Source: Bacillota bacterium (GTDB taxonomy: Bacteria > Bacillota > Clostridia > Acetivibrionales > DTU013). Taken from it: DNA of 64,000 bases. The stretch spans positions 62,001 through 126,000 of the forward strand of contig JAEZMD010000009.1 in assembly GCA_023435745.1 (NCBI GenBank), read 5' to 3'. The translations under genes were made by a program, and so were the position numbers. The notes under the pieces are model-generated. The model did no database searches, was not told where the DNA came from, and saw only the letters and a list, made by a program, of their open reading frames with translations. Below, one piece after another: positions 9,742-19,080 of the stretch. Positions within the stretch are counted from its first letter, which is position 1. Each line of letters begins with the position of its first letter.

Positions 9742-9805
9742 ATTGGCCCCTTTTTCGTGAATATACTTACAATAATATCATATTTCTGCATGTTTTTCTA
9801 TTCTG

Positions 9806-11830
9806 TCAAACACTTACAACTCCTACAGACTGTATCTCAAGATTCGGATCCAGTTCATTGTAGGATAACACGATCAGACCGGGTATGGCCTGGTCTGCAA
9901 GCTTTTTAAAATAAAGCCTTACAACGGGAGATGCCAGGACAATGGGCTGCTGCCCCAGTTGCACCAGCTTCTGCACCTGTTTTGAAAGGCTTCCAAGTAT
10001 CGTATTGGTCGTATTTGGCTCCAGTGTAAGGTATGCGCCCGTTTCCGTTTTTTGCAGAGAATCCATGATGATCTGCTCAAGCTTGGGATCAAGCGTAATG
10101 ACACTGGATTTCCTCTCTGTGAAAAATTTCTTCGAAATCGCCCTGCCTAGCGCCTGACGCACATATTCCGTCAGCATGTCGGTATCATGAGTCACAGATG
10201 CGTAATCGGCCAATGTTTCCAATATGGTGACCATGTCCCTGATTGAAACGCCTTCCTTCAAGAGGTTGGCTAAAACCTTCTGAACCTCTCCCACTGTCAT
10301 CAGCTTTGGAATTAGCTCGTCAACGATAACAGGATAACTTTGCCTTATATTATCAATCAGCGACTGGACCTCCTGCCGTCCGATAAGCTCATGTGCGAAT
10401 TTTTTAATGACCTCCGTCAAATGAGTAGCAATAACGGACGGTGAATCCACAACCGTATATCCGAGCATTTCAGCACGATCCCTCTGTCCTTCTGTGATCC
10501 ATATGGCAGGAAGTCCGAAAGCCGGCTCCGTAGTTTTAATCCCATCAATCTCCTCTTCAGCCAGTCCCGGGTTCATTGCAAGAAAATTGTCAAGCATCAG
10601 CTCCCCGCGAGCCACATCTACCCCTTTGATCTTTATCTGATACTCGTTTGGCGCCAGCTGTATATTGTCCCTCAACCGGATAATAGGTACGATCATTCCA
10701 AGTTCAAGCGCCAGCTGTCTTCTTATCATGACCACTCTATCCAGAAGATCACCGCCCTGATTCACATCTGCAAGCGGAATTATGCCATATCCGAATTCCA
10801 GCTCTATTGGATCGATCTGCAGAAGTGAAACCACGTTCTCAGGCTTACGGATCTCTTCTACCTCATTCTCCTCCACCATTACCTCCTGCTGCTTCTGGTC
10901 GGCCGCCTGCTGCTTTGTTAAGGTATAGCCAATAAAGGCCAGAACAGCAGACATCAGCAGGAACGGTATCGTCGGAAGGAACAGCGCCATAATTGCAGAC
11001 AATCCGGACGCTATATAAAGCACCTTTGGATTACTGAAGACCTGCTTGAGAAAATCCGAGCTCAGATCCGATTCTGAGGCTGCTCTGGTAACAATAAAGC
11101 TGGTCGCAGTAGAAATCATCAGTGCGGGAATCTGACTGACCAGTCCATCGCCTATTGTCAGGATGGTATACGTAGAAAGGGCCTCCTCAAGGGTATCGCC
11201 TCTTGAAACCATGCCCATGATGAGGCCTCCGATGATATTGAGTACAGTTATGATGATTCCCATGATGGCATCACTTTTAACAAACTTGCTGGCGCCGTCC
11301 ATTGCCCCATAGAAATCTGCTTCACGCTGGACCTTTTTTCTTCTTTCCTTCGCTTCCGATTCATTGATAAGTCCGGAATTCAAATCCGCGTCAATCGCCA
11401 TTTGCTTTCCGGGCATTGCATCGAGAGTAAATCTTGCTGCAACCTCTGCGACTCTTTCGGAGCCCCTGGTGATAACCAGAAAGTTGACCAGAGTTATCAG
11501 AATAAATATGATAAATCCGACAACAAGATCATTGCCGCCGACAAATCTGCCAAAGCCTTCAATGACACTGCCTGCATCGCCGTTTCCGATTATCAGCCTG
11601 GATGTGCTGACATTGAGCGCCAGACGGAATAATGTAGTCATGACCAGCAGTGACGGGAATATTGAAAGCTGCAGAGCTTCCTTCATATACACTGTATTGA
11701 GAAGAATAATCACAGATATCATGATATTGATCGCAAGTAAAATGTCAATGAATACTGCAGGCAGCGGCACAATAAATGCCAGTACGATACACACAACAAT
11801 GATTGGAACTGTCATATCCTTTATTCTCAA
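9806..11830 (-). CDS. flhA: Flagellar export gate protein FlhA
   Basis: 674 residues. The N-terminal half has about eight transmembrane helices and the conserved FHIPEP-type cytoplasmic loop (FTLDAMPGKQMAIDADLNSG). The C-terminal half is the soluble domain that forms the nonameric docking ring for export substrates and chaperones. The start is TTG with GGGAGG 10 bases upstream; an in-frame ATG five codons later (DMTVP) has a poorer site but remains possible. It follows flhB across a 127-base gap that contains a long hairpin. Confidence 0.95.
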   Translation of the reverse strand: MRIKDMTVPIIVVCIVLAFIVPLPAVFIDILLAINIMISVIILLNTVYMKEALQLSIFPSLLVMTTLFRLALNVSTSRLIIGNGDAGSVIEGFGRFVGGNDLVVGFIIFILITLVNFLVITRGSERVAEVAARFTLDAMPGKQMAIDADLNSGLINESEAKERRKKVQREADFYGAMDGASKFVKSDAIMGIIITVLNIIGGLIMGMVSRGDTLEEALSTYTILTIGDGLVSQIPALMISTATSFIVTRAASESDLSSDFLKQVFSNPKVLYIASGLSAIMALFLPTIPFLLMSAVLAFIGYTLTKQQAADQKQQEVMVEENEVEEIRKPENVVSLLQIDPIELEFGYGIIPLADVNQGGDLLDRVVMIRRQLALELGMIVPIIRLRDNIQLAPNEYQIKIKGVDVARGELMLDNFLAMNPGLAEEEIDGIKTTEPAFGLPAIWITEGQRDRAEMLGYTVVDSPSVIATHLTEVIKKFAHELIGRQEVQSLIDNIRQSYPVIVDELIPKLMTVGEVQKVLANLLKEGVSIRDMVTILETLADYASVTHDTDMLTEYVRQALGRAISKKFFTERKSSVITLDPKLEQIIMDSLQKTETGAYLTLEPNTTNTILGSLSKQVQKLVQLGQQPIVLASPVVRLYFKKLADQAIPGLIVLSYNELDPNLEIQSVGVVSV

Positions 11831-11878
11831 GCTCTGTCAACCTCCCTTCCCCGATCCTTGGAATCGTTAAAATATAAC

Positions 11879-11938
11879 TTCCGATATAACATTTACAGGG
11901 GACTACAGCGGAGCCCCGTCCCCGTAAATGTATCGGAA
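11879..11938 (-). other. Long intercistronic hairpin between flhB and flhA
   Basis: Nested inverted repeat: TTCCGATA pairs with TATCGGAA, CATTTAC with GTAAATG, and GGGGAC with GTCCCC. Together they make about 21 base pairs with two small bulges around a GC-rich loop. It lies 20 bases after the flhB stop and 49 bases before flhA. No U-tract follows, so it does not look like an intrinsic terminator; an RNA stability or processing element is more likely. Confidence 0.7.
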
Positions 11939-11957
11939 CTAATATTTTATCCGATCC

Positions 11958-13073
11958 TTACCCAACCTTGGTCTTGTCTTTTCCATTCAGGCTGTACACA
12001 AAGGCCAGAACCTCAGCCACCGCCTGGTAAAGCTCCTGGGGTATTGCCTGTCCTATCTCCACCGTATTATAAATCGCTCTGGCCAGCGGCTTATTCTCAA
12101 CAATCTCCACCTTTGCCTCTCTTGCGATTTCCTTGATTCTTATTGCAATATAATCCTGTCCCTTGGCTAAAAGAACAGGCGCCGCAGCCTCCTGGGCATC
12201 ATATTTCAACGCGCAGGCAAAATGTGTCGGATTGGTGATAATCACATCCGCCTTCGGAATCTCCTGCATCATCCTTCGCATGGACATCTGCCTTTGCTTT
12301 TGCCTGATCTTTGATTTGATTTCCGGATTACCCTCAATCTGCTTATACTCCTCCTTGACCTCCTGCTTGGTCATTTTCATGTTCTTTTCATACTCCCACC
12401 ACTGATAGCCAAAATCAAATACGCCCAAAATAATTAAAATAACGCATATGCGAATCGCTACATCCAGACATGTCAGACCAATGAACGAAGCAATCTGAAT
12501 AACATCCATATCCATCAGGCTCAGGATGGTATGAAGCTTACCGTTTAAATACATGTATGTCACATAACAGATTACTGTGACCTTCAGTACAGCCTTTATC
12601 ATTTCTACAAGGCCGCGCATTGAAAACATCCGCTTAAATCCGCTTATTGGATTAATCCTGCTCAATTGAGGTTTCAACGGCTCAAGAGTAAACAAAAAAC
12701 CTACCTGGGCATAGTTGATAACAAGTCCTGCTAACAGAGCAACCAGAAGGACTGGTCCGACAGCGCTGAAAAACACGATAACTCCGTCGGTAAAAATGCG
12801 CACTATTATATCACGCATGTACATTTCCCTGATATCAGGATACTCGGTAAAAACCTTCACAGTAAACTGAGCGACCTGTCCAAAAATATGACTGCCTGTC
12901 ATTCTCAGTACAATAAAAATAATCAGCAGGACCAAAGCTGAAGAAATCTCCCTGCTCTGGAAAACCTGACCTTTCTTTCTGGCATCCCGCCGCTTTTTCG
13001 GGGTTGCCTTTTCTGTTTTTTCTCCTCCGCCTGCGCCAGCCGCAAACAACTGGAGGTTCATCCTTAAAATCAT
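11958..13073 (-). CDS. flhB: Flagellar export switch protein FlhB
   Basis: 371 residues. After a short GEKTEKATPKKRRDARKKG segment come four transmembrane helices, and then the cytoplasmic domain with autocleavage motif Asn281-Pro282-Thr283-His284. Cleavage there switches export from rod/hook to filament substrates, in concert with FliK. The start overlaps the fliR stop by four bases (ATGA), which implies translational coupling. All hallmark residues are present. Confidence 0.96.
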   Translation of the reverse strand: MILRMNLQLFAAGAGGGEKTEKATPKKRRDARKKGQVFQSREISSALVLLIIFIVLRMTGSHIFGQVAQFTVKVFTEYPDIREMYMRDIIVRIFTDGVIVFFSAVGPVLLVALLAGLVINYAQVGFLFTLEPLKPQLSRINPISGFKRMFSMRGLVEMIKAVLKVTVICYVTYMYLNGKLHTILSLMDMDVIQIASFIGLTCLDVAIRICVILIILGVFDFGYQWWEYEKNMKMTKQEVKEEYKQIEGNPEIKSKIRQKQRQMSMRRMMQEIPKADVIITNPTHFACALKYDAQEAAAPVLLAKGQDYIAIRIKEIAREAKVEIVENKPLARAIYNTVEIGQAIPQELYQAVAEVLAFVYSLNGKDKTKVG

Positions 13074-13858
13074 CCCGGGCTAAGCTCCTTTATATAATCC
13101 AGCGAACCGGTTTCCATAAGGCCGAAAATTGTTTCCATTATACCGATAAACATCGGTATAGTAATAACCAATATAATAATACCGACTCCGATTTTAAGCG
13201 GCATACCTATCACAAAAATGTTGATCTGGGGAACCATTTTGGATATTGTCCCCAAAGCAATATCCGTAACTAAAATCGTTGCAAGAATAGGTCCCGCAAT
13301 TTTAATGCCGGTTTCAAAAACAGCTCCGAACAAATCCATCAGTCCGGTCACCAGGCCGCTATTGAACATCGCGCTTCCGACAGGCAGTGACCCGAAGCTG
13401 TCGTACAGCGTCCTGATCAGCATTTGATGACCGTTGATCGAAAGAAACAGCAGCATGCTGATGATAAAATATACATTTGACGTCACCGGCACCTGGATGT
13501 TGCTGATCGGATCCATAACATTCACAATTCCGAACCCGATCTGCATGTCAATTATTTCTCCTGCTATATATATGGCGGTGAAGACCAGGTAGGCAACAAA
13601 TCCGATGGACAAGCCCACAATAAACTCCTTTGCGACCAGCATGGCATAGCTGAGTATATTGTCGTCATATTGCGCCGCCTGCACCGCTGTGGTATTGACA
13701 AGGATCAATGCAATAAAAAACGAAAAACCGATCTTTAAATAGGTCGGAATGTTCCTTCTTCCAAATATGGGCGCTACCACAAACAAGCCGGTCATTCTGA
13801 CAAATACAAGCAGAAACATATCAAATCCGTTTATAATCAATCCTGCCGGTATCTGCAC
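13070..13858 (-). CDS. fliR: Flagellar export apparatus protein FliR
   Basis: 262 residues, strongly hydrophobic with about six membrane segments, and the family signature FVRMTGLFVVAPIFGRRNIPTYLKIG near the N-terminus. With FliP and FliQ it forms the helical FliP5Q4R1 export gate. It lies 18 bases after fliQ and overlaps flhB by four bases, matching the usual fliP-fliQ-fliR-flhB order. Confidence 0.95.
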   Translation of the reverse strand: MQIPAGLIINGFDMFLLVFVRMTGLFVVAPIFGRRNIPTYLKIGFSFFIALILVNTTAVQAAQYDDNILSYAMLVAKEFIVGLSIGFVAYLVFTAIYIAGEIIDMQIGFGIVNVMDPISNIQVPVTSNVYFIISMLLFLSINGHQMLIRTLYDSFGSLPVGSAMFNSGLVTGLMDLFGAVFETGIKIAGPILATILVTDIALGTISKMVPQINIFVIGMPLKIGVGIIILVITIPMFIGIMETIFGLMETGSLDYIKELSPG

Positions 13859-13876
13859 ACTGCAAACCTCCTAATC

Positions 13877-14152
13877 TTACCGTATAAACTGCAGAATACT
13901 CTCGTAAAGATTATTAGTGTATTCCGTCAATATATTGAGCATCCATGTCCCAAACACCGCAATGGCGATGATGATTGACAGGATCTTGGGGATGAATGAC
14001 AATGTCTGTTCCTGTATCTGCGTAGTTGCCTGAAAAACACTGACCGCAAGTCCAACGATCAGGCTCACCCCCAGCAGCGGAGCCGATACATACAAAACTG
14101 TCATCAACGCGTTTTGTGCTATATTTATCACCGTTTCCTGCGTCATTGCCAA
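13877..14152 (-). CDS. fliQ: Flagellar export apparatus protein FliQ
   Basis: 91 residues forming two membrane hairpin helices (TVLYVSAPLLGVSLIVGLAVSVF and a second near 58-78) separated by the conserved QATTQIQEQTLSFIPK loop. It is one of three proteins of the export gate core. It lies between fliP (24-base gap) and fliR (18-base gap). Confidence 0.95.
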   Translation of the reverse strand: MAMTQETVINIAQNALMTVLYVSAPLLGVSLIVGLAVSVFQATTQIQEQTLSFIPKILSIIIAIAVFGTWMLNILTEYTNNLYESILQFIR

Positions 14153-14176
14153 CCCTCCCTGCTAATAAAGCCACAG

Positions 14177-14968
14177 CTATGTAATAAAGGATGTAACCAA
14201 TGTTTTCGAAATCAAATTCCATCCGTCCACCATGACAAACAGCAAAATTTTAAAGGGAAGAGAAATCATAATGGGCGGCAGCATCATCATACCCATGGAC
14301 ATCAAGGTGCTGGATACGACCATATCTATTATCAAAAACGGAATATATATAAGAAATCCTATTTTAAAGGCAATTGTCAGCTCATTTATTATAAAAGCCG
14401 GAATAATGACCGTCAAAGGCAGCTCCATTACCGAGACCGGCGCTTCAATTTTTGCAAGGGAGGCAAAAAAGGCCAGATCCTTTTCATTACTTCCAAACTG
14501 CTTGATCATGAAGGCCTTAATGACATCAGATGAATTTTCAAGAGCCTGCTCCTGTGTGATCTCCTCATTAACGTACGGCTCATATGCCTTGGTGTTGATA
14601 TCAGAGATCACAGGCGTCATGATAAAAAGGGACAAAAACAAAGCAAGCCCAATCAAAACTTGATTTGGCGGCATTTGCTGAGTGCCCAGGGCATTTCTGA
14701 GAAACGAGAACACGATGATGATTCGTGTGAAGGAGGTCATCATTATGATAATGGAGGGAGCCAATGAAAGCACAGTCAGGATTAGAAGAATCTGAATGCT
14801 GGAGGATACGTCCTGCGGCGTAGCGGCCGGTTCTACACTAAAACCGAACTTGAAGGGAAATGTTGATCCTGCCGCATAAGCATTTGAACTGAATAAAGTT
14901 ATGATTAGACTCACAATTACAGCCTGCAAACCCCTTAGCCTACTTCTCATTTGTATTGTCATCCCCAT
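14177..14968 (-). CDS. fliP: Flagellar export apparatus protein FliP
   Basis: About 263 residues. An N-terminal signal peptide (RSRLRGLQAVIVSLIITLF, then an AYA-type cleavage site) precedes the conserved core with TSFTRIIIVFSFLRNALGTQQMPPNQVLIGLALFL. The start is uncertain: ATG (chosen) or another ATG six codons later, which gives a neater signal peptide; a TTG three codons earlier is also open. Each overlaps the end of fliO. FliP forms the pentameric wall of the export gate. Confidence 0.94.
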   Translation of the reverse strand: MGMTIQMRSRLRGLQAVIVSLIITLFSSNAYAAGSTFPFKFGFSVEPAATPQDVSSSIQILLILTVLSLAPSIIIMMTSFTRIIIVFSFLRNALGTQQMPPNQVLIGLALFLSLFIMTPVISDINTKAYEPYVNEEITQEQALENSSDVIKAFMIKQFGSNEKDLAFFASLAKIEAPVSVMELPLTVIIPAFIINELTIAFKIGFLIYIPFLIIDMVVSSTLMSMGMMMLPPIMISLPFKILLFVMVDGWNLISKTLVTSFIT

Positions 14969-15440
14969 TTTCTTCAACCTGGTTTATATTTACAATTTTT
15001 TTCAGTCTGTTGAGATTTGATCTAAAACCATGTTCATCTTTAATATTCTGGGGAGCATCAGCTTTTTCCATGTTTTTTTCTTTATGTATGTTGTTTCTAT
15101 AAATGCCTGTATACTTTTCAAATAACGATTTAAAATCAAATGGTTTTTCTATATCCTCTGATGCCGCTTCCTTTTCGGCGACCTCTTCAATATCTACCTT
15201 TGAGAGAAATTCAACCGTTTTTGATGTCGATGCGATCAGCACATACTCTTTCCCTGCTTTCACAAGATGCAGCCTTTTGTCCGCACTGATCATCACTGTC
15301 TCTACCACGCTGATGTTCTTGCTTTTCATTGCTTTATTCTGCTTTTGCCCGATATATCTGGTGGTCACATAAGTCAGAAAAAGCAAGGAGCAAAAGCCAA
15401 CAAGATACAATATTATTTTTAAAATATCTATCGGCTCCAT
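14940..15440 (-). CDS. fliO: Flagellar biosynthesis protein FliO (FliZ)
   Basis: 166 residues. One N-terminal transmembrane helix (about 8-26) is followed by a small soluble domain with the FliO pattern (KNISVVETVMISADKRLHLVKAGKEYVLIASTS) and then a long charged tail. FliO assists assembly of the FliP ring. The gene sits between cheY and fliP and its 3' end overlaps the fliP start region, as is common in clostridia. Confidence 0.9.
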   Translation of the reverse strand: MEPIDILKIILYLVGFCSLLFLTYVTTRYIGQKQNKAMKSKNISVVETVMISADKRLHLVKAGKEYVLIASTSKTVEFLSKVDIEEVAEKEAASEDIEKPFDFKSLFEKYTGIYRNNIHKEKNMEKADAPQNIKDEHGFRSNLNRLKKIVNINQVEENGDDNTNEK

Positions 15441-15466
15441 CGCATATCCCCACCCCTGGTTCAGTA

Positions 15467-15829
15467 TCAGCCCAATACCTTTTTAACAGCCTCGATTACT
15501 CTTTCTGCCTGGAACGGTTTGACTATAAAGTCTCTGGCGCCTGCCTGAATCGACTCTATAACCATTGCCTGCTGTCCCATTGCAGAGCACATAATGACCT
15601 GGGAATCAGAATTAATTTTCCGGATCTCCTTGACGGCTTGTATTCCGTCCACCTCCGGCATGGTAATATCCATAATCACCAGATCCGGAACGAGCTCCTT
15701 GTACTTTTCGACCGCACGGCCGCCATGTTCGGCTTCTCCGACTACCTCGTAACCATTCTTTGAAAGTATGTCTTTAATCATCATCCTCATAAAAGCCGCA
15801 TCGTCAACAATTAAAATCCTTTTTCCCAT
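15467..15829 (-). CDS. cheY: Chemotaxis response regulator CheY
   Basis: 120 residues, a single receiver domain with Asp9-Asp10, phosphoacceptor Asp54 (LVIMDITMP), a Ser at the Thr/Ser switch position (IMCSAMG) and Lys in DFIVKPF. The phosphorylated form binds the switch proteins FliM/FliY encoded just upstream to change motor rotation. FliY and CheC are its likely phosphatases. Confidence 0.95.
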   Translation of the reverse strand: MGKRILIVDDAAFMRMMIKDILSKNGYEVVGEAEHGGRAVEKYKELVPDLVIMDITMPEVDGIQAVKEIRKINSDSQVIMCSAMGQQAMVIESIQAGARDFIVKPFQAERVIEAVKKVLG

Positions 15830-15915
15830 AATCTCTCCCCTTATTGTGTGAGTAATGAGCTGTATAAAGTTATGTTACCATTTCACAGCTGCAGAATCAA
15901 GGTGTATTTTGTCAA

Positions 15916-17073
15916 TTATAGTCTTTTGCTGGGATGAATGATATCTGTGATCCTGACACCAAAGCTTTCATCGATGACCACAACCTCTCCCTTGGCAATT
16001 GGCTTGTTGTTTACAAGTATGTCCACAGGCTCTCCTGCAAGCTTGTCCAGTTCAATGATGGATCCCGGGCTGAATTCAAGTATGTCCTTGATAAGCTTTT
16101 CCGTTCTGCCAAGCTCAACAGTAATCTGTAAAGGAACATCCATGATAAGGCTGATATTTTTCCTGTCAAGTACGATACGTCCATCATCAAAATTTTGAAA
16201 ATGCGCCTGCTGAACATTGACAGGCTCCCTGAATTGCCTTGTATCCGCAGGTCTCTCATAGCTGTAATCCATCTGGTAATTCTGCTGCGTCGGAGGCGGC
16301 ATATGAACAACGGGCGGCGCCATTTCCGGCTCCGGTTCCCTCCGGGCAGGCTGTGACGGCCTTGTGACCTCCTTTGGCAGCTCATAGGTTCCGCTGTCCG
16401 TGTTCATATTTATCAGGTTTTCAACCATTGTTTTTGCAAAGGACAACGGCAGTATCTGCATTATCTCGCTATCGATCAGCGACCCGACGACCATCTTGAA
16501 TGCAATCTTGACAACCTGTTCGCTATCTGTTACCTGAATATTCTGTCGGATATTATCAATTTCAAAAATAAAAGCCTTGGGTGGCGAAATATCGATCCTC
16601 TTATCAAACATGGACGACATGGATGTGGAAGAGGAGCCGACCATCTGGTTCATCGCCTCGCTGATCGCGCTCAGATGCAGTTCGGAAAGAGTTCCCTGCG
16701 TATTTGTCCCGTCTCCGCCCATCATCAGGTCGGTAATGACCTTTACGTCATGCTCCTTCATGATCAGAAGGTTTGTTCCAATCAAACCGTTGGTATACTC
16801 AACCTTGACGCCGACAAAGGATTTCGAGTATTCCTGCGCGATACCCTCCCATGTATTGACCGTAACCTGCGGGGTCGTGATCGTGACCTTCTGGCTCAAC
16901 AATGTAAAAAGCGTTGTCGCAGATGTCCCCATGCTTATGTTGCCGATTTCCCCGAGTGCATCTATTTCCTGCGAGTTCAATATTCCCGCATCAGATTCGT
17001 ATTCCGGCGGCAGATCAGATGAAGTGCCATTCAACAAAGCATCTATTTCGGCTTGTGACAACATATCTCCCAT
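15916..17073 (-). CDS. fliY: Flagellar motor switch phosphatase FliY (CheC-FliN fusion)
   Basis: 385 residues. The N-terminal SQAEIDALLNG peptide resembles the CheY-P binding segment of FliM. Next is a CheC-like domain with two intact active sites (EIDALGEIGNISMGTS and SAISEAMNQMVGSS). A Pro/Glu/Gln-rich linker of about 70 residues leads to a C-terminal FliN (SpoA) domain (VPLQITVELGRTEKLIKDILEFSPGSI). It replaces FliN in the C-ring and dephosphorylates CheY-P at the motor. The ATG shares one base with the fliM stop (TAATG). Confidence 0.95.
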   Translation of the reverse strand: MGDMLSQAEIDALLNGTSSDLPPEYESDAGILNSQEIDALGEIGNISMGTSATTLFTLLSQKVTITTPQVTVNTWEGIAQEYSKSFVGVKVEYTNGLIGTNLLIMKEHDVKVITDLMMGGDGTNTQGTLSELHLSAISEAMNQMVGSSSTSMSSMFDKRIDISPPKAFIFEIDNIRQNIQVTDSEQVVKIAFKMVVGSLIDSEIMQILPLSFAKTMVENLINMNTDSGTYELPKEVTRPSQPARREPEPEMAPPVVHMPPPTQQNYQMDYSYERPADTRQFREPVNVQQAHFQNFDDGRIVLDRKNISLIMDVPLQITVELGRTEKLIKDILEFSPGSIIELDKLAGEPVDILVNNKPIAKGEVVVIDESFGVRITDIIHPSKRL

Positions 17074-18059
17074 TACTCTTCCTCCTTTTTCAGAACCCTG
17101 GTGATTTTAACTGCTACCTTATTTTTTTTCACACCCGGGGTTGCGTAAAATTTCAAATGGCTTCCAATATGTATTTCCATATCATCGTTGACTCCTGTGT
17201 CCAGAGGCAGCACATCTCCGGGCTGCAGGTCTAAAAACTCCTGGACGGATATTATGCTCTTTCCGAGAACCGCCTTCACAGGCACTCTTGTGTTCTCTAC
17301 TCTGGTTTCAATACTTTCTTTCATTTCAGGAGTGGCTTCTTTTTCAACAGTTGAGAACCAGAATTTTGTGCTCAGCTTTGATACAATAGGCTCCACCACC
17401 ATATGTGGGATGCAGATATTTATCATTCCATCCACATCTCCGATTCTGGCGCTTAACGTTATCAGTGCGACCGTTTCGTTCTGAGCCACAATCTGTGCGA
17501 ACTGGGCATTTGTTTCTATCTTGTCCAGTCTGGGTCTGATCGAAATGACATTCTCCCAGGGTTCACGCATTAAATTCAATATTTGTATGATTATTCTTTC
17601 AATGATCGCAAGTTCGATTTCTGTAAACTCTCTGACCCGTTCCATGGAAATGCCTCTGCCTCCCAGAATCCTGTCGACCAAAGCATATGAAATATTGGGT
17701 TCAATTTCAAATATTATGGATCCCGTCATTGGTGCAAAATCAATGATAGCCAGGATGACCGGATTTGAAACCGAATTGCTGAAATCGCTGTATGGCAGCG
17801 CTTCCACGGTAACAACATCAACCTGCACCAGCGTCCGTAGATAGCCTGTCAAAAAATTGGTCACAAGGCGTGCATAATTATCATAAATGATATTAAGCGT
17901 CTTGATATGATCCTTCGCGAATTTGCTGGCTCTTTTGAAATCATGGTTCTTGACCTTTTTTTCCTGCGTGGTTGTCTGCATTTCATGGGCATCGATTTCA
18001 CCCGTACTCAGCGCTTTGAGCAGATCATCTATTTCATTTTGTGATAAAATATCGCCCAC
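17073..18059 (-). CDS. fliM: Flagellar motor switch protein FliM
   Basis: 328 residues. An N-terminal LSQNEIDDLL motif binds CheY-P. A middle CheC-like domain lacks the phosphatase residues and includes the GGRGIS loop. A C-terminal SpoA domain (AVLGKSIISVQEFLDLQPGDVLPLD) completes the fold. It is the C-ring component that carries the switching signal from CheY-P to FliG. The stop overlaps the fliY start by one base. Confidence 0.96.
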   Translation of the reverse strand: MGDILSQNEIDDLLKALSTGEIDAHEMQTTTQEKKVKNHDFKRASKFAKDHIKTLNIIYDNYARLVTNFLTGYLRTLVQVDVVTVEALPYSDFSNSVSNPVILAIIDFAPMTGSIIFEIEPNISYALVDRILGGRGISMERVREFTEIELAIIERIIIQILNLMREPWENVISIRPRLDKIETNAQFAQIVAQNETVALITLSARIGDVDGMINICIPHMVVEPIVSKLSTKFWFSTVEKEATPEMKESIETRVENTRVPVKAVLGKSIISVQEFLDLQPGDVLPLDTGVNDDMEIHIGSHLKFYATPGVKKNKVAVKITRVLKKEEE

Positions 18060-18129
18060 GAAAAATCACCTCGCTTTACTCTGCGGAGAATTTGCCTTAC
18101 TCACCGGAGAATTTTCTTCGGGAATTGCT

Positions 18130-18657
18130 CTATTGAAACAGCCATTGGGAAAATACAACCCTGTATATTACATCCTCCGGCTTATCAACGCCTTCATTCA
18201 TCAGCGCATTAATCTGTTTCGTCAGGTTTTCCTTAGCTGCGTCCATCACAGCCAGATCCTTCACTTCTTCCGAGGTCAGCGTCATGAAAAACCGGATGAC
18301 AAGCTCCTGAATCTCTTCGGAGCGTGCGGCAACCATTTCAGAAACTACTGCTTTATTATCACGCTTAAGCTCTTTATAACACTTGAGAGTTACATTAACC
18401 TGAATGATAGAAGTTTTGTCGGTGTCGGAATTCTTTAAATTAAAATACCGCGCACTGTCATAGAGCGGTATTTTGACCAATTCATCTTCACTGGGAATCT
18501 CTCTGACTATTTTGATAGGATTGCCGTTCTCATCAACTTCTACCTGACCGCGCGACGCACCCTGTACAATGAACAGGTATCCGGCCAACGCAGCCAATGA
18601 CAGTGCAAGAACTGCAACGATAATAATCAGTATGAAAAACGTACTTTTAGACTCCAA
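18130..18657 (-). CDS. fliL: Flagellar basal body-associated protein FliL
   Basis: 175 residues: one N-terminal transmembrane helix (about 7-30), then an extracellular stomatin-like FliL domain with YFNLKN and a conserved C-terminal VIYRVVFSQWLFQ. FliL forms a ring around stators and affects torque. The start is TTG with GGGGG eight bases upstream. motA and motB often lie between flbD and fliL in clostridia but are missing here. Confidence 0.93.
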   Translation of the reverse strand: MESKSTFFILIIIVAVLALSLAALAGYLFIVQGASRGQVEVDENGNPIKIVREIPSEDELVKIPLYDSARYFNLKNSDTDKTSIIQVNVTLKCYKELKRDNKAVVSEMVAARSEEIQELVIRFFMTLTSEEVKDLAVMDAAKENLTKQINALMNEGVDKPEDVIYRVVFSQWLFQ

Positions 18658-18671
18658 ACCTTATGCCCCCT

Positions 18672-18875
18672 CTATCTTTTGTGTGTGTCTGCATAAATCA
18701 AAATGTTCCCTCTGAATTCAATAATCTTGTCGATTACTTCCTCTACAGATTCCCTGCAGACATATTTCTTTGTCTCAGAAGTCGATATCACCGTATCCGG
18801 CGTCGCTTCTATCGTTTCTATCATATCACTGTTCAGGACATAGACCGAGCCGTTGAGCCTGGTTAACTTAATCAT
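18672..18875 (-). CDS. flbD: Flagellar protein FlbD
   Basis: 67 residues with the FlbD pattern: an N-terminal MIKLTRLNGSVYVLNSDMIETIE, then TPDTVISTSETKKYVCRESVEEVIDKII. The family is a small soluble protein of unclear function encoded beside flgE and motA/fliL in Firmicutes and spirochaetes. It lies 205 bases downstream of flgE, with a strong hairpin in between, and 14 bases before fliL. Confidence 0.92.
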   Translation of the reverse strand: MIKLTRLNGSVYVLNSDMIETIEATPDTVISTSETKKYVCRESVEEVIDKIIEFRGNILIYADTHKR

Positions 18876-18999
18876 AATATTAATACCTCAAAAACTCAAT
18901 AGATAATTTCAAATTTCTACATATTGTGTATGCATCTGAAACTATTATCGGGTTTATTCTGAATTTTCTACAGCATTATTTTCCAAACCTTCTCCTTCA

Positions 19000-19040
19000 G
19001 GATGGTTCCCGACCGTTTTCAGACGGTCGGGATACCATCC
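19000..19040 (-). other. Strong intercistronic hairpin after flgE
   Basis: GGATGGT pairs with ACCATCC and TCCCGACCGT with ACGGTCGGGA around a loop of about six bases, giving roughly 17 pairs. It lies 41 bases after the flgE stop. No run of U follows on the minus strand, so it is not a classical intrinsic terminator. A 3' stabiliser of flgE mRNA or a processing site is the likeliest role. Confidence 0.75.
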
Positions 19041-19080
19041 GCAGGAGATTCCGGTGTGTCGTTAATCAATCCTTGTTACT

